A DNA stretch of 64,000 bases from an uncultured Bacteroidales bacterium (GCA_902779085.1 CACYZY010000010.1:40497-104496); one strand, 5' to 3'. Numbered from the stretch's first letter, positions 46,375-55,734 are shown. Notes: generated by a model from the letters alone, not told the origin. Translations and numbers: made by a program.

Positions 46375-47679
46375 TTATACCAGATAATGCACTGCAAGCA
46401 TGATGATGTTGGCAACTATGACAATACCAAAACTGCGTAAAATAAGGGGCTTCATCACTTTGTTGCCTCCAGAGAAGAAAAGAGCATAACACATGTTTAC
46501 GCAGATATTGCTAATAATAGCTTGCATGCTGCAAGCTGCCACCACACCTACAGCAATGCTACTAGTACTCTCTAATAAGTTCAAAATAAAAGGAGTGATA
46601 TCACTCAAGCCTGCAATGAACGAAAGAATATGCAAACCCCTATTGCCAGCATATACCACAGTAAAGTGGGTGATAAGGGTGAAGACAACAAACAATACAG
46701 CGAATATTAACGCCACCTTGAACTCCAGGGGGTTACTACTGTCTGTGTCGTCTTCAAACTTCATAGCAGCAGCTAGTTGCTGGCGGTTTTTCATGTGGAT
46801 GCGTATGCCTACTAGGAAAGCCACTGCCGACATAATCAGCATATATGGCCAGATGATATACAAAGTTTCTTTGCTAAAGATGCCAATCAATACCAGGAAT
46901 CTCAAGAACATCATGCTGACAGCCATCAGCATAGCAGCTATGCATTCTTCTGCTTCGGCTCCTGTAGCTTGCTTGCCCTTACGCGCTAATACGCTGATAG
47001 TAGCCGTACTGCTATACAAGCCTCCGAGGATACCGCTCACTAAAGTGCCGGACTCGCGGAATACATACCTCTTTAAGAGATAAGAGAGGTAACTGATACC
47101 ACTTACCACAACCGTAGCAAGCCATACGGTATAAGGAGTGAGGTTAATGCCGGGGAGAAGGTTCTCGTCAGGTAGGATAGGGAGGATGATACCACTGATG
47201 GCGAGAAACTTGGCAAGTGTCACCATTTCGTCGTTTTTCATGCGCTGAGCCAACTCAGCAAAGTTGTGCTTCATCTCTATGAAAAGCAAAACTAACACTA
47301 CCACCATTACGTAAAACCATGAAGGTTGTGTCACCACTATGGGTGGCAATGCATAGGTAATGAGAGCTATAACTATAGTAGTTACGCCAAATAAATGATA
47401 TTGTGATTGCTTGACATAATAATGGATGGAAAGTAGCATGCCCAACAATACACCACCAAATATATACAATGTATAGTTTTCAGGTTCTAGGATATAAAGC
47501 AAATAGCCAAAGATGCCAATGAACGTAAACGTACGATCGGTACCAAAAAGGATCCTTTCACTCTCCTTGTTAAGGTTTAATCTATGGAGTGAAAGACCTA
47601 TCAGTAACGAGAAGAGGGTGACCAAAAGAAAATTGATCATCTCTTGAGGTATGTATTCTGTCCATTGAATATTATTCAT
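46375..47679 (-). CDS. MgtC/DUF4010-family membrane protein
   Basis: 434 residues with about twelve hydrophobic segments. The N-terminal third (about 12-150) is MgtC/SapB-like (FLLVTLFSLLIGLSLHRLN), and the C-terminal part (about 190-425) is DUF4010, with GTLVSGILGGLYSSTATISV and HILSFIAGLSDITPFILNL. Function unknown; MgtC-type proteins are linked to magnesium stress and ATP synthase control, but this larger form is uncharacterised. It overlaps the CYTH gene by 8 nt and ends the acyl ligase-prfB operon. Confidence 0.88.
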   Translation of the reverse strand: MNNIQWTEYIPQEMINFLLVTLFSLLIGLSLHRLNLNKESERILFGTDRTFTFIGIFGYLLYILEPENYTLYIFGGVLLGMLLSIHYYVKQSQYHLFGVTTIVIALITYALPPIVVTQPSWFYVMVVVLVLLFIEMKHNFAELAQRMKNDEMVTLAKFLAISGIILPILPDENLLPGINLTPYTVWLATVVVSGISYLSYLLKRYVFRESGTLVSGILGGLYSSTATISVLARKGKQATGAEAEECIAAMLMAVSMMFLRFLVLIGIFSKETLYIIWPYMLIMSAVAFLVGIRIHMKNRQQLAAAMKFEDDTDSSNPLEFKVALIFAVLFVVFTLITHFTVVYAGNRGLHILSFIAGLSDITPFILNLLESTSSIAVGVVAACSMQAIISNICVNMCYALFFSGGNKVMKPLILRSFGIVIVANIIMLAVHYLV

Positions 47680-48157
47680 TACACATCATCCATTTTGAAT
47701 ATGGATTCTCACGTAAATGAGAATTGTAATACCGACGGTCACCCGTTACTTCTATACCAATAAATGATGGCTTTTCAAAAGATTCTTCTTCTGAAGAAAG
47801 TTCAACTTCGGCCATTACCAATCCTTGATTCTCACCAAAAAACTCATCCACCTCAAAGATGTGCTTGCCAGAAGGAACGAGGTAGCGCATTTTGTCAATT
47901 ATGCCAGGTTCGCAAAGTCGCAACAATTCTTCCGCATCATGTGGATCAATCTCTTTTTCCCACTCAAAGCGACTAATGCCAGCTTTGTCTGATGGCCCTT
48001 TGATGGTGAGGTAACCTCTCTCGTCACGAATACGCACGCGTACAGTCTTCCCTTTCCCGCTGTAGATATATCCTTGTATAATGTGACTACTTGAAGTTGC
48101 TAGGCTTTTATAGCTATCATCTAATACTAGAAACTTCCGCTCTATCTCTAATGGCAT
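47672..48157 (-). CDS. CYTH-domain (triphosphate tunnel metalloenzyme) protein
   Basis: 161 residues, a single CYTH domain. The ExExK signature is MPLEIERKFLV (E4, E6, K8). Further metal- and phosphate-binding residues appear in GKTVRVRIRDERGYLTIKG and in EVDEFFGENQGLVMAEVELS. Single-domain bacterial members are often tripolyphosphatases; adenylate cyclase activity is less likely. It lies 2 nt after the 47-aa membrane protein gene. Confidence 0.92.
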   Translation of the reverse strand: MPLEIERKFLVLDDSYKSLATSSSHIIQGYIYSGKGKTVRVRIRDERGYLTIKGPSDKAGISRFEWEKEIDPHDAEELLRLCEPGIIDKMRYLVPSGKHIFEVDEFFGENQGLVMAEVELSSEEESFEKPSFIGIEVTGDRRYYNSHLRENPYSKWMMCNE

Positions 48158-48159
48158 GC

Positions 48160-48303
48160 TTAAACTTGTGTTGAGTAGTACATGAACATCAATACCACTA
48201 ATACAATAGCAATGATTGCGAGGCCAAACAACATCTGTTTCCCTTGTTTCTCTTGACGTTTTTCACGAGCCTCTTTCTTCTGATTTCTTATAGTCTTAGC
48301 CAT
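48160..48303 (-). CDS. 47-aa single-pass membrane protein
   Basis: MAKTIRNQKKEAREKRQEKQ, then a hydrophobic segment (about 25-43, LFGLAIIAIVLVVLMFMYY). A very basic N-terminus before one transmembrane helix predicts a tail-anchored protein with the N-terminus inside. It lies between prfB (20 nt upstream) and the CYTH gene (2 nt downstream). No family recognised. The tight spacing on both sides supports a real gene. Confidence 0.7.
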   Translation of the reverse strand: MAKTIRNQKKEAREKRQEKQGKQMLFGLAIIAIVLVVLMFMYYSTQV

Positions 48304-48323
48304 ATCGTTAAATATTTAAGTTA

Positions 48324-49439
48324 TTATTCATCTTTACTTGAAAACTCCATCAGATAAGCCTTAATGAATCCATCGATTTTCCCATCCATTACTCCATTTA
48401 CATCAGATGTTTGGTAATTTGTTCGATGGTCTTTTACGCGACGGTCATCAAACACATAGCTGCGTATCTGTGAGCCCCATTCAATTTTCTTCTTGCCAGC
48501 CTCTACCTTGGCCTTCTCTTCGTTGCGATGCTGCAATTCCTTGTCGTAAAGGATAGACTTAAGATGTTGCATGGCATTCTCTCGGTTCTTGGGCTGGTCA
48601 CGTGTCTCCGTGTTTTCGATAAGGATTTCTTCCTCTTCGCCCGTATAAGGGTCTTTATACTGATAGCGCAAACGTACACCAGATTCCACCTTGTTCACAT
48701 TCTGACCGCCAGCACCGCTGCTTCGGAAGGTGTCCCATGACACGCAGGCCATATCAACCTTCACTTCAATGGTGTCGTCCACCAATGGTGAGGCGAACAC
48801 AGAAGCAAATGAAGTCATGCGCTTGCCTTGAGCATTATATGGAGATACACGCACCAAACGATGCACACCGTTCTCGCCTTTCAGGTATCCATAGGCATAG
48901 TCACCCAAAATCTCTATAGTACAAGTCTTGATACCAGCCTCGTCGCCTTCCTGCAGGTTGGAGATAGTTGTTTTGTATCCGTGGGTTTCAGCATATCGTA
49001 AGTACATACGCATCAGCATACTTGCCCAGTCTTGGCTTTCAGTACCACCTGCTCCTGAGTTGATTTTCAGGACACAGTCCATATTGTCAGCTTCGTCACG
49101 CAGCATGTTTTTCAGCTCAAGCGCTTCAATAGCTTCCAATACTTTGCGATAGGCAGCATCTACCTCTTCTTCTGTTACTAGCTCGTCTTTAAAGAAATCA
49201 AAGGCCAACTGTAGTTCCTCTGTCAGGCTTGCTACTTCTTTATATCCATTCAGCCATTTTTCTAGCTCTTTTACCTTTTTCATTTGAGCTTCTGCGGCTT
49301 TCTGGTCATTCCAGAAGTCTGGGTCATGCGTGCGTAATTGCTCCTCTTCATATTGCATCTGCTTACCATCTATATCAAGATAGCGTTTTAGAGCATTACA
49401 TCTCTCTTTTATTTCTTTTAGTTGATCACTTGTTATCAT
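48324..49439 (-). CDS. prfB: Peptide chain release factor 2
   Basis: 371 residues in one uninterrupted frame. The GGQ loop is SSGAGGQNVNKVESGVR (Q246). The stop-codon recognition tripeptide, SPF in E. coli RF2, is SPY here (199-201, VSPYNAQGKRMTSFASV). At the place of the usual programmed +1 frameshift (RYL-D, residues 19-22) the frame continues as CTT GAT, so no autoregulatory frameshift exists. The gene lies 20 nt after an acyl ligase gene, probably in one operon. Confidence 0.97.
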   Translation of the reverse strand: MITSDQLKEIKERCNALKRYLDIDGKQMQYEEEQLRTHDPDFWNDQKAAEAQMKKVKELEKWLNGYKEVASLTEELQLAFDFFKDELVTEEEVDAAYRKVLEAIEALELKNMLRDEADNMDCVLKINSGAGGTESQDWASMLMRMYLRYAETHGYKTTISNLQEGDEAGIKTCTIEILGDYAYGYLKGENGVHRLVRVSPYNAQGKRMTSFASVFASPLVDDTIEVKVDMACVSWDTFRSSGAGGQNVNKVESGVRLRYQYKDPYTGEEEEILIENTETRDQPKNRENAMQHLKSILYDKELQHRNEEKAKVEAGKKKIEWGSQIRSYVFDDRRVKDHRTNYQTSDVNGVMDGKIDGFIKAYLMEFSSKDE

Positions 49440-49459
49440 ATGGATTTGCTTCCTATCTA

Positions 49460-51274
49460 CTAATTCTCTTCGTACATTCTGTCAATCAAAGCTTTGTAAT
49501 TCTGTGCTACTACATTACGGCGTAACTTCAACGTATTGGTAAGTTCTCCATTTTCCATACTGAAAGGTGTGGGTAGCAAGGTAAAGCGTTTGATTTGTTC
49601 ATAATGGGCAAACTCTTGCTGCAAAGTATCAATACGATTTTGGAATAAATCCTGTACACGTTTGTGCTGCAATAATTCATCCATGGATTGGTAAGATATA
49701 CCTTTTTGTGTAGCAAACTCTTTAAGAGCATCATAAGAAGGTACGATCAGTGCACTGACGAATTTACGGCCATCAGCAATAATAGCTACTTGTTCAATAA
49801 AGCGGTCTATGCCCAACTTGGCCTCTAAAGCCTGCGGACTGATGTATTTCCCATTTGATGTCTTCATCAAATCTTTGATGCGTTCTTTGAGGAACAAAGT
49901 ACGGCCTTCTAGCCTGCCAGTATCGCCTGTCCGGAAATAGCCATCTGAAGTAAAAGCCTGATTGTTTGCCTCCTCTTTCTTGTAGTACCCCTTCATTATA
50001 GTAGGGCCTTTTAATAGTATTTCATCTGTCTCTGGGTCTATTTTTACTTTGATGCTGTCTATAAGTAGTCCCACAGACCCAGGTACATAATGCTCTAGAG
50101 GATAGCAACAAACAGTGGCAAAAGATTCTGTCAATCCATAACCTACTATCATATTGATGCCCACCGCATGCACAAATTCACAAACTTCATTGCTAACAGC
50201 AGCGCCTGCTGTAGGGAAGAACTTGGCGTTTTCCAATCCCAATACCTTCTTCAAAGTAGAGATGACAGCCTTTTCATAAAATTTGTATTGCAAACTCAGC
50301 CAAAGTGATGGTTTCTTGCCATTATTCAGGTAGTCAACATTATATTTTTTGCCTACCTTGATCGCATTTTCCATCAAAGTCTTCTTCAACCCTGTAGCAT
50401 TGGCTATTTTCTGATTAACTCCAATATAGACCTTTTCCCAAAAACGAGGTACACTGCACATGTGGGTAGGATGCACTTCCTTGATGGCCTGCTGTATTTC
50501 TTGCGGGCGAAGATTGACCGCTATTGTAATACCTTCATAAAGACAAACGTAACTCCATCCACGTTCAAACACATGGGTCAAAGGCAGGAAGCACATGCTT
50601 ACATCTCCTGGTGTCATCTGTCCTTCAAATCTTGTATGATGGTTAGCAAACTGGTCAATCAAACTGGCATGAATCAGTTGAACACCTTTAGGTTCGCCTG
50701 TTGTTCCACTAGTATATAGCAACCATAGAGTGTCTTCAGCTTTCCCCTTTGCCTTACGAGATTCAATCAACTCATTCTTTGGCAATCCATCACCCAAGTG
50801 CAAGAATTCGTCAAAATAGATGGAAATTTTGTCTTGAGGATGACGTACTACTTTATGGTCATATATTACTATCTTGGTTAAGCTTTGGCATTGTGACAAT
50901 ACGGCCATAACAGTGTCATATTGGTATTGTTCACCAACGAACAATAGTTTTATGTTTGCATCACTCACAATATAATGAGTCTGGCTCGGTGATGACGTTG
51001 CATACAAAGGCACAGTAACTGCGCGGTTATATGTGTTGGCAAAATCCACGACGAAACTTTCTGGCTTATTCTGTGAAAAAATGCCTACATTGTCCTCTTC
51101 TTCTACTCCGACTACTGCCATAGCATTAGCTGCCAAACGAACTTGCTCTTGGAACTGTCCCCAAGTGATGCTCGGCCAATCACCTTTCTCATCTCTATAT
51201 TTCAATACAGGAAAATCAGCTCCGAGTTTCTCTACTTGGAGATCAACTAATGCGGATAAATGTTTTATTGACAT
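49460..51274 (-). CDS. AMP-forming long-chain acyl-CoA synthetase-like enzyme
   Basis: 604 residues, ANL superfamily. The AMP-binding motif is WLLYTSGTTGEPKGVQLIHA; VGYGLTESFATVCCYP, GYFRTGDTGRLEG and DLMKTSNGKYISPQ complete the set. It probably activates long-chain fatty acids with ATP and CoA, giving acyl-CoA for lipid synthesis from exogenous fatty acids, although the anaerobic lifestyle argues against beta-oxidation. First gene of the operon with prfB, a small membrane protein, CYTH and MgtC-like genes. Confidence 0.92.
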   Translation of the reverse strand: MSIKHLSALVDLQVEKLGADFPVLKYRDEKGDWPSITWGQFQEQVRLAANAMAVVGVEEEDNVGIFSQNKPESFVVDFANTYNRAVTVPLYATSSPSQTHYIVSDANIKLLFVGEQYQYDTVMAVLSQCQSLTKIVIYDHKVVRHPQDKISIYFDEFLHLGDGLPKNELIESRKAKGKAEDTLWLLYTSGTTGEPKGVQLIHASLIDQFANHHTRFEGQMTPGDVSMCFLPLTHVFERGWSYVCLYEGITIAVNLRPQEIQQAIKEVHPTHMCSVPRFWEKVYIGVNQKIANATGLKKTLMENAIKVGKKYNVDYLNNGKKPSLWLSLQYKFYEKAVISTLKKVLGLENAKFFPTAGAAVSNEVCEFVHAVGINMIVGYGLTESFATVCCYPLEHYVPGSVGLLIDSIKVKIDPETDEILLKGPTIMKGYYKKEEANNQAFTSDGYFRTGDTGRLEGRTLFLKERIKDLMKTSNGKYISPQALEAKLGIDRFIEQVAIIADGRKFVSALIVPSYDALKEFATQKGISYQSMDELLQHKRVQDLFQNRIDTLQQEFAHYEQIKRFTLLPTPFSMENGELTNTLKLRRNVVAQNYKALIDRMYEEN

Positions 51275-51297
51275 AAGCTAAATAATCTTTTTCAATG

Positions 51298-51305
51298 CAA
51301 AGATA
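51298..51305 (-). promoter_or_regulatory. -7 element of the acyl ligase-prfB operon
   Basis: Minus-strand TATCTTTG is an exact -7 match, 23 nt before the ATG; the -33 element is not clear. Confidence 0.5.
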
Positions 51306-51334
51306 GCAGTTTCAAGTGAAACCATCGATTTTTA

Positions 51335-51366
51335 TTGCGTAAATTTAATTTAATTTCTTATGTTTG
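51335..51366 (+). promoter_or_regulatory. Promoter of the argE-yraN-birA-tadA operon
   Basis: TTG (51335-51337), 21 bp, TATGTTTG (51359-51366), about 20 nt before the ATG at 51388. Confidence 0.6.
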
Positions 51367-51387
51367 CATAATAATTGAAGGAAAAAG

Positions 51388-52455
51388 ATGGATTACGATG
51401 TAAAAAAACTGTCAGATGAGGCTGTGGCATTGTTGGAACAGCTCATTAGTTTGCCTTCTGTTAGTCGTGAAGAGCAACATGCCGCCGATTGTTTGCAAGC
51501 TTATATTGAAGCACAAGGGATGGAAACTTGTCGAAAGGGGAATAATATTTGGTGCATGAGTCCTAGTTTTGACTTGCAGAAACCTACGTTGTTGCTCAAT
51601 TCACACATAGATACCGTGAAGCCAGTGAGCGGATGGCTCAAAGATCCTTTTTCACCAAAATTAGAGAGCAATGGAAAGCTCTATGGGTTGGGAAGTAACG
51701 ACGCAGGCGCTAGTGTAGTAAGTTTGCTTCATGTTTTTTTTGAATTATGTAAGGTCAGCTTGTCATATAATTTGATATTTCTTGCGTCCTGTGAGGAAGA
51801 AATTTCTGGCAAAGGAGGTCTTGAATGTGTAATACCTGATTTACCTCCTATAAATTTTGCAATTGTAGGTGAACCTACAGAAATGCATCCTGCTGTTGCA
51901 GAAAAGGGGTTGATGGTAATAGATGTAGAAGTTCATGGAGTATCTGGTCATGCAGCTAGAGATGAAGGTGACAATGCTATCTATAAAGCGATGGGTGACA
52001 TAAGTTGGTTTCGTAATTATCAGTTTCCCAAAGTGTCGCCCCTTCTGGGCCCCGTTAAAATGAGTGTAACGATGATTCATGCTGGTACACAGCATAATGT
52101 GGTGCCCGACCTTTGTGCCTTTACTGTAGATGTGAGGAGCAATGAATGCTATAGCAACACTGAATTGTTTGAGATAATTAAAGAAAATATCAGTTGTGAA
52201 CCTAGAGCTCGTTCTTTCCGTCTCAATTCTTCATGTACGCCTTTGGATCATCCGTTGGTGAAGCGAGCTATCGACTTGGGCCGTAAGCCTTTTGGTTCAC
52301 CCACGTTGAGTGATCAGGCACTAATGCCATTCCCTAGTATGAAAATAGGACCTGGTAAGAGTTGTAGAAGTCATACTGCAGACGAGTTTATCTATGTACA
52401 AGAAATAGAGGAAGCTATAGAATTGTATCTTCAGCTTCTTATGGGTGTTGTTTAA
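51388..52455 (+). CDS. argE: M20-family deacylase, ArgE-like (acetyl- or succinylornithine)
   Basis: 355 residues, M20 metallopeptidase family. The metal-site motifs are LLLNSHIDTVKPVSGW (first His and Asp), GLGSNDAGASV (bridging Asp), SCEEEISGKGG (Glu pair) and AIVGEPTEMHPAVAEKGL. The best fit is N-acetylornithine deacetylase; Bacteroides use N-succinyl intermediates for arginine synthesis, so the substrate may be N-succinylornithine. The stop overlaps the yraN start by one base. Other arg genes are not in the window. Confidence 0.87.
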   Translation: MDYDVKKLSDEAVALLEQLISLPSVSREEQHAADCLQAYIEAQGMETCRKGNNIWCMSPSFDLQKPTLLLNSHIDTVKPVSGWLKDPFSPKLESNGKLYGLGSNDAGASVVSLLHVFFELCKVSLSYNLIFLASCEEEISGKGGLECVIPDLPPINFAIVGEPTEMHPAVAEKGLMVIDVEVHGVSGHAARDEGDNAIYKAMGDISWFRNYQFPKVSPLLGPVKMSVTMIHAGTQHNVVPDLCAFTVDVRSNECYSNTELFEIIKENISCEPRARSFRLNSSCTPLDHPLVKRAIDLGRKPFGSPTLSDQALMPFPSMKIGPGKSCRSHTADEFIYVQEIEEAIELYLQLLMGVV

Positions 52456-52823
52456 TGGCAAAGCACAACGAATTAGGTAAGGCTGGCGAAGATGCAGCTG
52501 TGAAGTATCTGGAGAGCAAAGGCTATACGATACGTCACAGGAATTGGCGTTTTATGCATTGGGAACTTGATATTGTTGCTTATAAAGATGGCGAAGTGAG
52601 GGTGATTGAGGTTAAGACCCGTTCAAACGACGATTTTAAGGAACCGATAGAAGCAGTTAATCACCAGAAGAGAATGAGAATAATGAAAGCTACTGATGCC
52701 TATATCAAGTTTTTTAACATAGATGAGCCTGTCTTTTTTGACATTATTACATTAGTAGGTTCTGATGGCATTTTTGATATTGAACATATTGAAAATGCTT
52801 TCAATATACGCCATTATTATTAA
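52455..52823 (+). CDS. YraN/UPF0102 endonuclease-fold protein
   Basis: 122 residues, the family's usual length. Restriction-endonuclease-like catalytic pattern: GKAGEDAAVKYLESKGY, then WELDIVAYKDGEVRVIEVKTR, with the D and ExK pair. The function is not established; a role in DNA processing is presumed from the fold. It starts within the argE stop (TAATG) and is followed by birA after 13 nt. Confidence 0.92.
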   Translation: MAKHNELGKAGEDAAVKYLESKGYTIRHRNWRFMHWELDIVAYKDGEVRVIEVKTRSNDDFKEPIEAVNHQKRMRIMKATDAYIKFFNIDEPVFFDIITLVGSDGIFDIEHIENAFNIRHYY

Positions 52824-52836
52824 TATGGTATAGAAA

Positions 52837-53589
52837 ATGGAATACTCTCTCTTACAATTAGAACAAACAGATTCTACCAATCGTTATCTGACATCTTTTT
52901 GTGATAAACAGCGCGACATAATAGAACCTTTTACGACAGTAATGGCAGATTATCAATCGGCAGGAAAAGGACAAAGAGGCAATAGTTGGGAGTCTGAAGC
53001 TGGTGCTAACCTCACATTCAGTTTTGTGCTCTATCCTTCGTTTTTATCTGCTAAAAGGCAGTTCGCTATTTCACAAATTGTCTCTTTGGGTATTGTAAAC
53101 GCTTTAAGTAGATATAAGGATGAGGGTTTCTCAATAAAATGGCCAAATGACATCTACTACCATGACAAGAAAATATGTGGGATGTTGATAGAAGTTTATC
53201 TTGAAGGTATGAATTTGGGTAGATGTATATGTGGCGTAGGCTTGAATGTCAACCAAGAGACTTTCTTTAGTGATGCTCCAAATCCCATTTCATTATGCAA
53301 GATAATTGCCAGGAAGGTTGATAGGATGGAACTACTTGATTTAGTGATGAAGGAGATAGGCATCCTTTATGATAACCTGAAGGTAAATAGTGATAAGATA
53401 AGTAAAGAATTGTCGGATATGTATTTTCAGCATCTTTATCGTAAAGACGGTTATTATAGATATAGAGATAAAAATGGAGAATTCTTGGCAAAACTGTTGA
53501 TGGTTGAGCCCGACGGCAGACTGTATCTGGAGGATGATTCCCATACTCGACGCAGTTATTTATTTAAAGAAATACAATACATCATTTGA
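52837..53589 (+). CDS. birA: Biotin-[acetyl-CoA-carboxylase] ligase
   Basis: 250 residues, catalytic and C-terminal domains only; the N-terminal DNA-binding domain of E. coli BirA is absent, so it should not act as repressor. The biotinyl-AMP site is ADYQSAGKGQRGNSWESEAG, followed by IKWPNDIYYHDKKICGMLIE. It attaches biotin to carboxylase carrier proteins. tadA follows after 1 nt. Confidence 0.95.
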   Translation: MEYSLLQLEQTDSTNRYLTSFCDKQRDIIEPFTTVMADYQSAGKGQRGNSWESEAGANLTFSFVLYPSFLSAKRQFAISQIVSLGIVNALSRYKDEGFSIKWPNDIYYHDKKICGMLIEVYLEGMNLGRCICGVGLNVNQETFFSDAPNPISLCKIIARKVDRMELLDLVMKEIGILYDNLKVNSDKISKELSDMYFQHLYRKDGYYRYRDKNGEFLAKLLMVEPDGRLYLEDDSHTRRSYLFKEIQYII

Positions 53590-53590
53590 T

Positions 53591-54034
53591 ATGGATGATA
53601 ATTATTACATGAAGATGGCGCTTCAAGAGGCACAGAAGGCCTATGAAGCTAATGAGGTACCTGTAGGAGCTGTAGTAGTTTGCAAAGACCGTATTATAGC
53701 AAGGGCTCATAACCTGACTGAAACATTGACAGATGTGACTGCCCATGCTGAGATGCAGGCGATTACAGCGGCATCATCGTTATTGGGTGGTAAGTATCTG
53801 AATGAATGCTCTTTGTATGTGACAGTAGAACCATGTGTTATGTGTGCAGGCGCCATAGGGTGGTCACAACTGGGCAAATTGGTGTATGGAGCTACAGATG
53901 AAAAGAGAGGATTTACACAATTTGCTCCTAAGGCTTTACATCCAAAGACGACCGTTATTAGTGGTATAATGGCAACGGAATGTTCCGAATTGATAAAAAA
54001 CTTTTTCGCTTCAAAAAGAGCTAGTCTTAATTAA
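53591..54034 (+). CDS. tadA: tRNA-specific adenosine deaminase / nucleoside deaminase
   Basis: 147 residues from ATG 53591, directly after the birA stop; a longer in-frame start at 53504 lies inside birA. The cytidine-deaminase fold zinc site is H52-A-E54 (TAHAEMQAI) and PCVMC (C82, C85). Closest to TadA, which converts A34 to inosine in tRNA-Arg(ACG). A guanine deaminase-like role cannot be fully excluded. It converges on the DUF4834-like gene and overlaps it by 8 nt. Confidence 0.92.
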   Translation: MDDNYYMKMALQEAQKAYEANEVPVGAVVVCKDRIIARAHNLTETLTDVTAHAEMQAITAASSLLGGKYLNECSLYVTVEPCVMCAGAIGWSQLGKLVYGATDEKRGFTQFAPKALHPKTTVISGIMATECSELIKNFFASKRASLN

Positions 54035-54242
54035 CTTCTTCGAAGTCAACATATTCTCCTTCGCTTTCTTTGAATATCTTTTTCCGCTTTCGTGTCTCAG
54101 CATCCTTACTAATATTGCTGTCAGAGCGTCGGATCTCATTCTGTTTTTCGCCTCCAAATATGCGCCTTAGATATAAAAAGAGCGATCCGATCTTGCGAAA
54201 GATGATAGTGAACAATATGCTGAGAAGGATAAACCTTAACAT
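54027..54242 (-). CDS. DUF4834-like small membrane protein
   Basis: 71 residues. An N-terminal hydrophobic segment (about 1-25) is followed by a charged cytoplasmic tail ending KIFKESEGEYVDFEEVN. The tail resembles the DUF4834 family of Bacteroidota, to my memory. It overlaps pssA by 7 nt upstream and tadA by 8 nt (convergent). Function unknown; co-transcription with psd and pssA suggests a membrane-related role. Confidence 0.7.
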   Translation of the reverse strand: MLRFILLSILFTIIFRKIGSLFLYLRRIFGGEKQNEIRRSDSNISKDAETRKRKKIFKESEGEYVDFEEVN

Positions 54243-54952
54243 TCTTTCTTTGAATTATTAATGTTGTAAATCCATAGGATTACAGACAATGCAATGTACC
54301 ATAGGATGATAAGGGCGATACCACGTATGCCCAAGAACAATAAAGCTACACAGACTGCTAGGAAAACGAACCTGACTTTATTCTCTGCCCAAGTTAGGTT
54401 CTTGAATTTTAAAGAGAACATGGGTACCTCGCTAACTAATAACCAGCAAGATACTAAAATGGCTACAAGTATAGTCCAAAGAGGGATGCTCAACATCCAA
54501 TTGTAAAAGCCTACTACCGAAGCACTCCAGAACAAGGCATTAGCAGGTACAGGCAATCCAAAGAAAGAACTGACTTGACGACTGTCATTGTTGAATTTTG
54601 CCAAACGGAGAGCAGAGAAAACTGCTATTAAGAATGCAATAAATGGCACATAATCCATCCAATCACCTTCTTCGATAATATAATCGGACAGAAATGCAAA
54701 CATAATGGCAGAGGGTGCAAAGCCGAAACTGATGTCATCTGCTAAAGAGTCAATGTCTTTACCTATAATGGAATGTGCATCCAAAGCTCTTGCTGCTAAT
54801 CCATCAAAAAAGTCAAAGACAGCGCTTAGTACGATACATAGCAAAGCAAAATCATATAAATGCCAAAAAGCCATTACAGATGCGACACAACCTGAAAAGA
54901 GGTTCATGCATGTAATGGTATTGGGAATATGTTTAGTAACTTTGTTTGCCAT
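54236..54952 (-). CDS. pssA: CDP-diacylglycerol-serine O-phosphatidyltransferase
   Basis: 238 residues, about six to eight hydrophobic segments. The CDP-alcohol phosphatidyltransferase motif is complete: D50-G51-x2-A54-R55-x8-G64-x3-D68-x3-D72. It makes phosphatidylserine, which the upstream psd product decarboxylates to phosphatidylethanolamine. The gene lies 16 nt after psd. Confidence 0.95.
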   Translation of the reverse strand: MANKVTKHIPNTITCMNLFSGCVASVMAFWHLYDFALLCIVLSAVFDFFDGLAARALDAHSIIGKDIDSLADDISFGFAPSAIMFAFLSDYIIEEGDWMDYVPFIAFLIAVFSALRLAKFNNDSRQVSSFFGLPVPANALFWSASVVGFYNWMLSIPLWTILVAILVSCWLLVSEVPMFSLKFKNLTWAENKVRFVFLAVCVALLFLGIRGIALIILWYIALSVILWIYNINNSKKEC

Positions 54953-54968
54953 GATTCTACAGAAAAAT

Positions 54969-55646
54969 TTATGCTAAGTTAGCAATAATGGTCTGGTTGC
55001 CTGTGGTAGTTTGATTTAATGCCACTTTGATGTCAGTGCCTAGAGGAAGAAACACGTCAACACGGGAACCAAACTTGATAAAACCAAGGTGTTCGTCAAT
55101 ATAGCAAGCATCACCAGGGATAGCATAAGTAACGATTCGTCTGGCCATAGCTCCAGCAATTTGGCGAACCAAAACCTCCACACCTTCAGGTGTCTCAATG
55201 ACAATAGTGGAACGTTCGTTGTCAAGACTGGCTTTTGGAAGCCATGCTTTCATGTATTTGCCGTTTTGATGACTTACAAGCTTTACAGTGCCATCAACTG
55301 GATACCAATTGGCATGAACGTTAGTAAGGCTCATGAATATAGATACTTGGATACGCCTGTCGTGAAAATACTCGTTTTCTTCCACTTCCTCCACTACTAC
55401 TACCTTGCCATCGCAAGGGGCTACGACCACTTTTTCAGTGGCTTTGCCATACAAGCGAATGGGACAACGAAAGAAATTTACCACAATACCATAGACGATG
55501 ACGCTGGCGCCAAAGAAGATGTAAAATGGTATCTTTGTTTCAAATCCATAAAATAGTGCTACGTTCAGTAGCAATAAAACTAGAAATCCTCCTATTAATG
55601 TGTGTGTACCTTCGCGGTGTATATGTATCTTTTTAAGCCTTTTCAT
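54969..55646 (-). CDS. psd: Phosphatidylserine decarboxylase (archaeal/short type)
   Basis: 225 residues. Two N-terminal hydrophobic segments (about 17-35 and 39-57), then [14 protein letters not shown] and the self-cleavage site FGSRVD (G193-S194), where the serine becomes the pyruvoyl cofactor. The short form matches the PSD-A type. It makes phosphatidylethanolamine. First gene of the psd-pssA operon. Confidence 0.95.
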   Translation of the reverse strand: MKRLKKIHIHREGTHTLIGGFLVLLLLNVALFYGFETKIPFYIFFGASVIVYGIVVNFFRCPIRLYGKATEKVVVAPCDGKVVVVEEVEENEYFHDRRIQVSIFMSLTNVHANWYPVDGTVKLVSHQNGKYMKAWLPKASLDNERSTIVIETPEGVEVLVRQIAGAMARRIVTYAIPGDACYIDEHLGFIKFGSRVDVFLPLGTDIKVALNQTTTGNQTIIANLA

Positions 55647-55702
55647 TATTATGTCAAAGTTGATTTTGGCATCTAAAATACTGGTTTATTCTAAACCAAC
55701 TG

Positions 55703-55734
55703 CAAAATTAATCTTATTTTAAAGACAAAACAAA
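55703..55734 (-). promoter_or_regulatory. Promoter of the psd-pssA operon
   Basis: Minus strand TTTG (55734-55731), 20 bp, TAATTTTG (55710-55703), 57 nt before the psd ATG; divergent from dnaE. Confidence 0.72.

Noticed and set aside
48324-49439. Programmed frameshift in prfB
   Set aside because: The whole protein including the region before RYLD is in one frame, so no slippage is needed.
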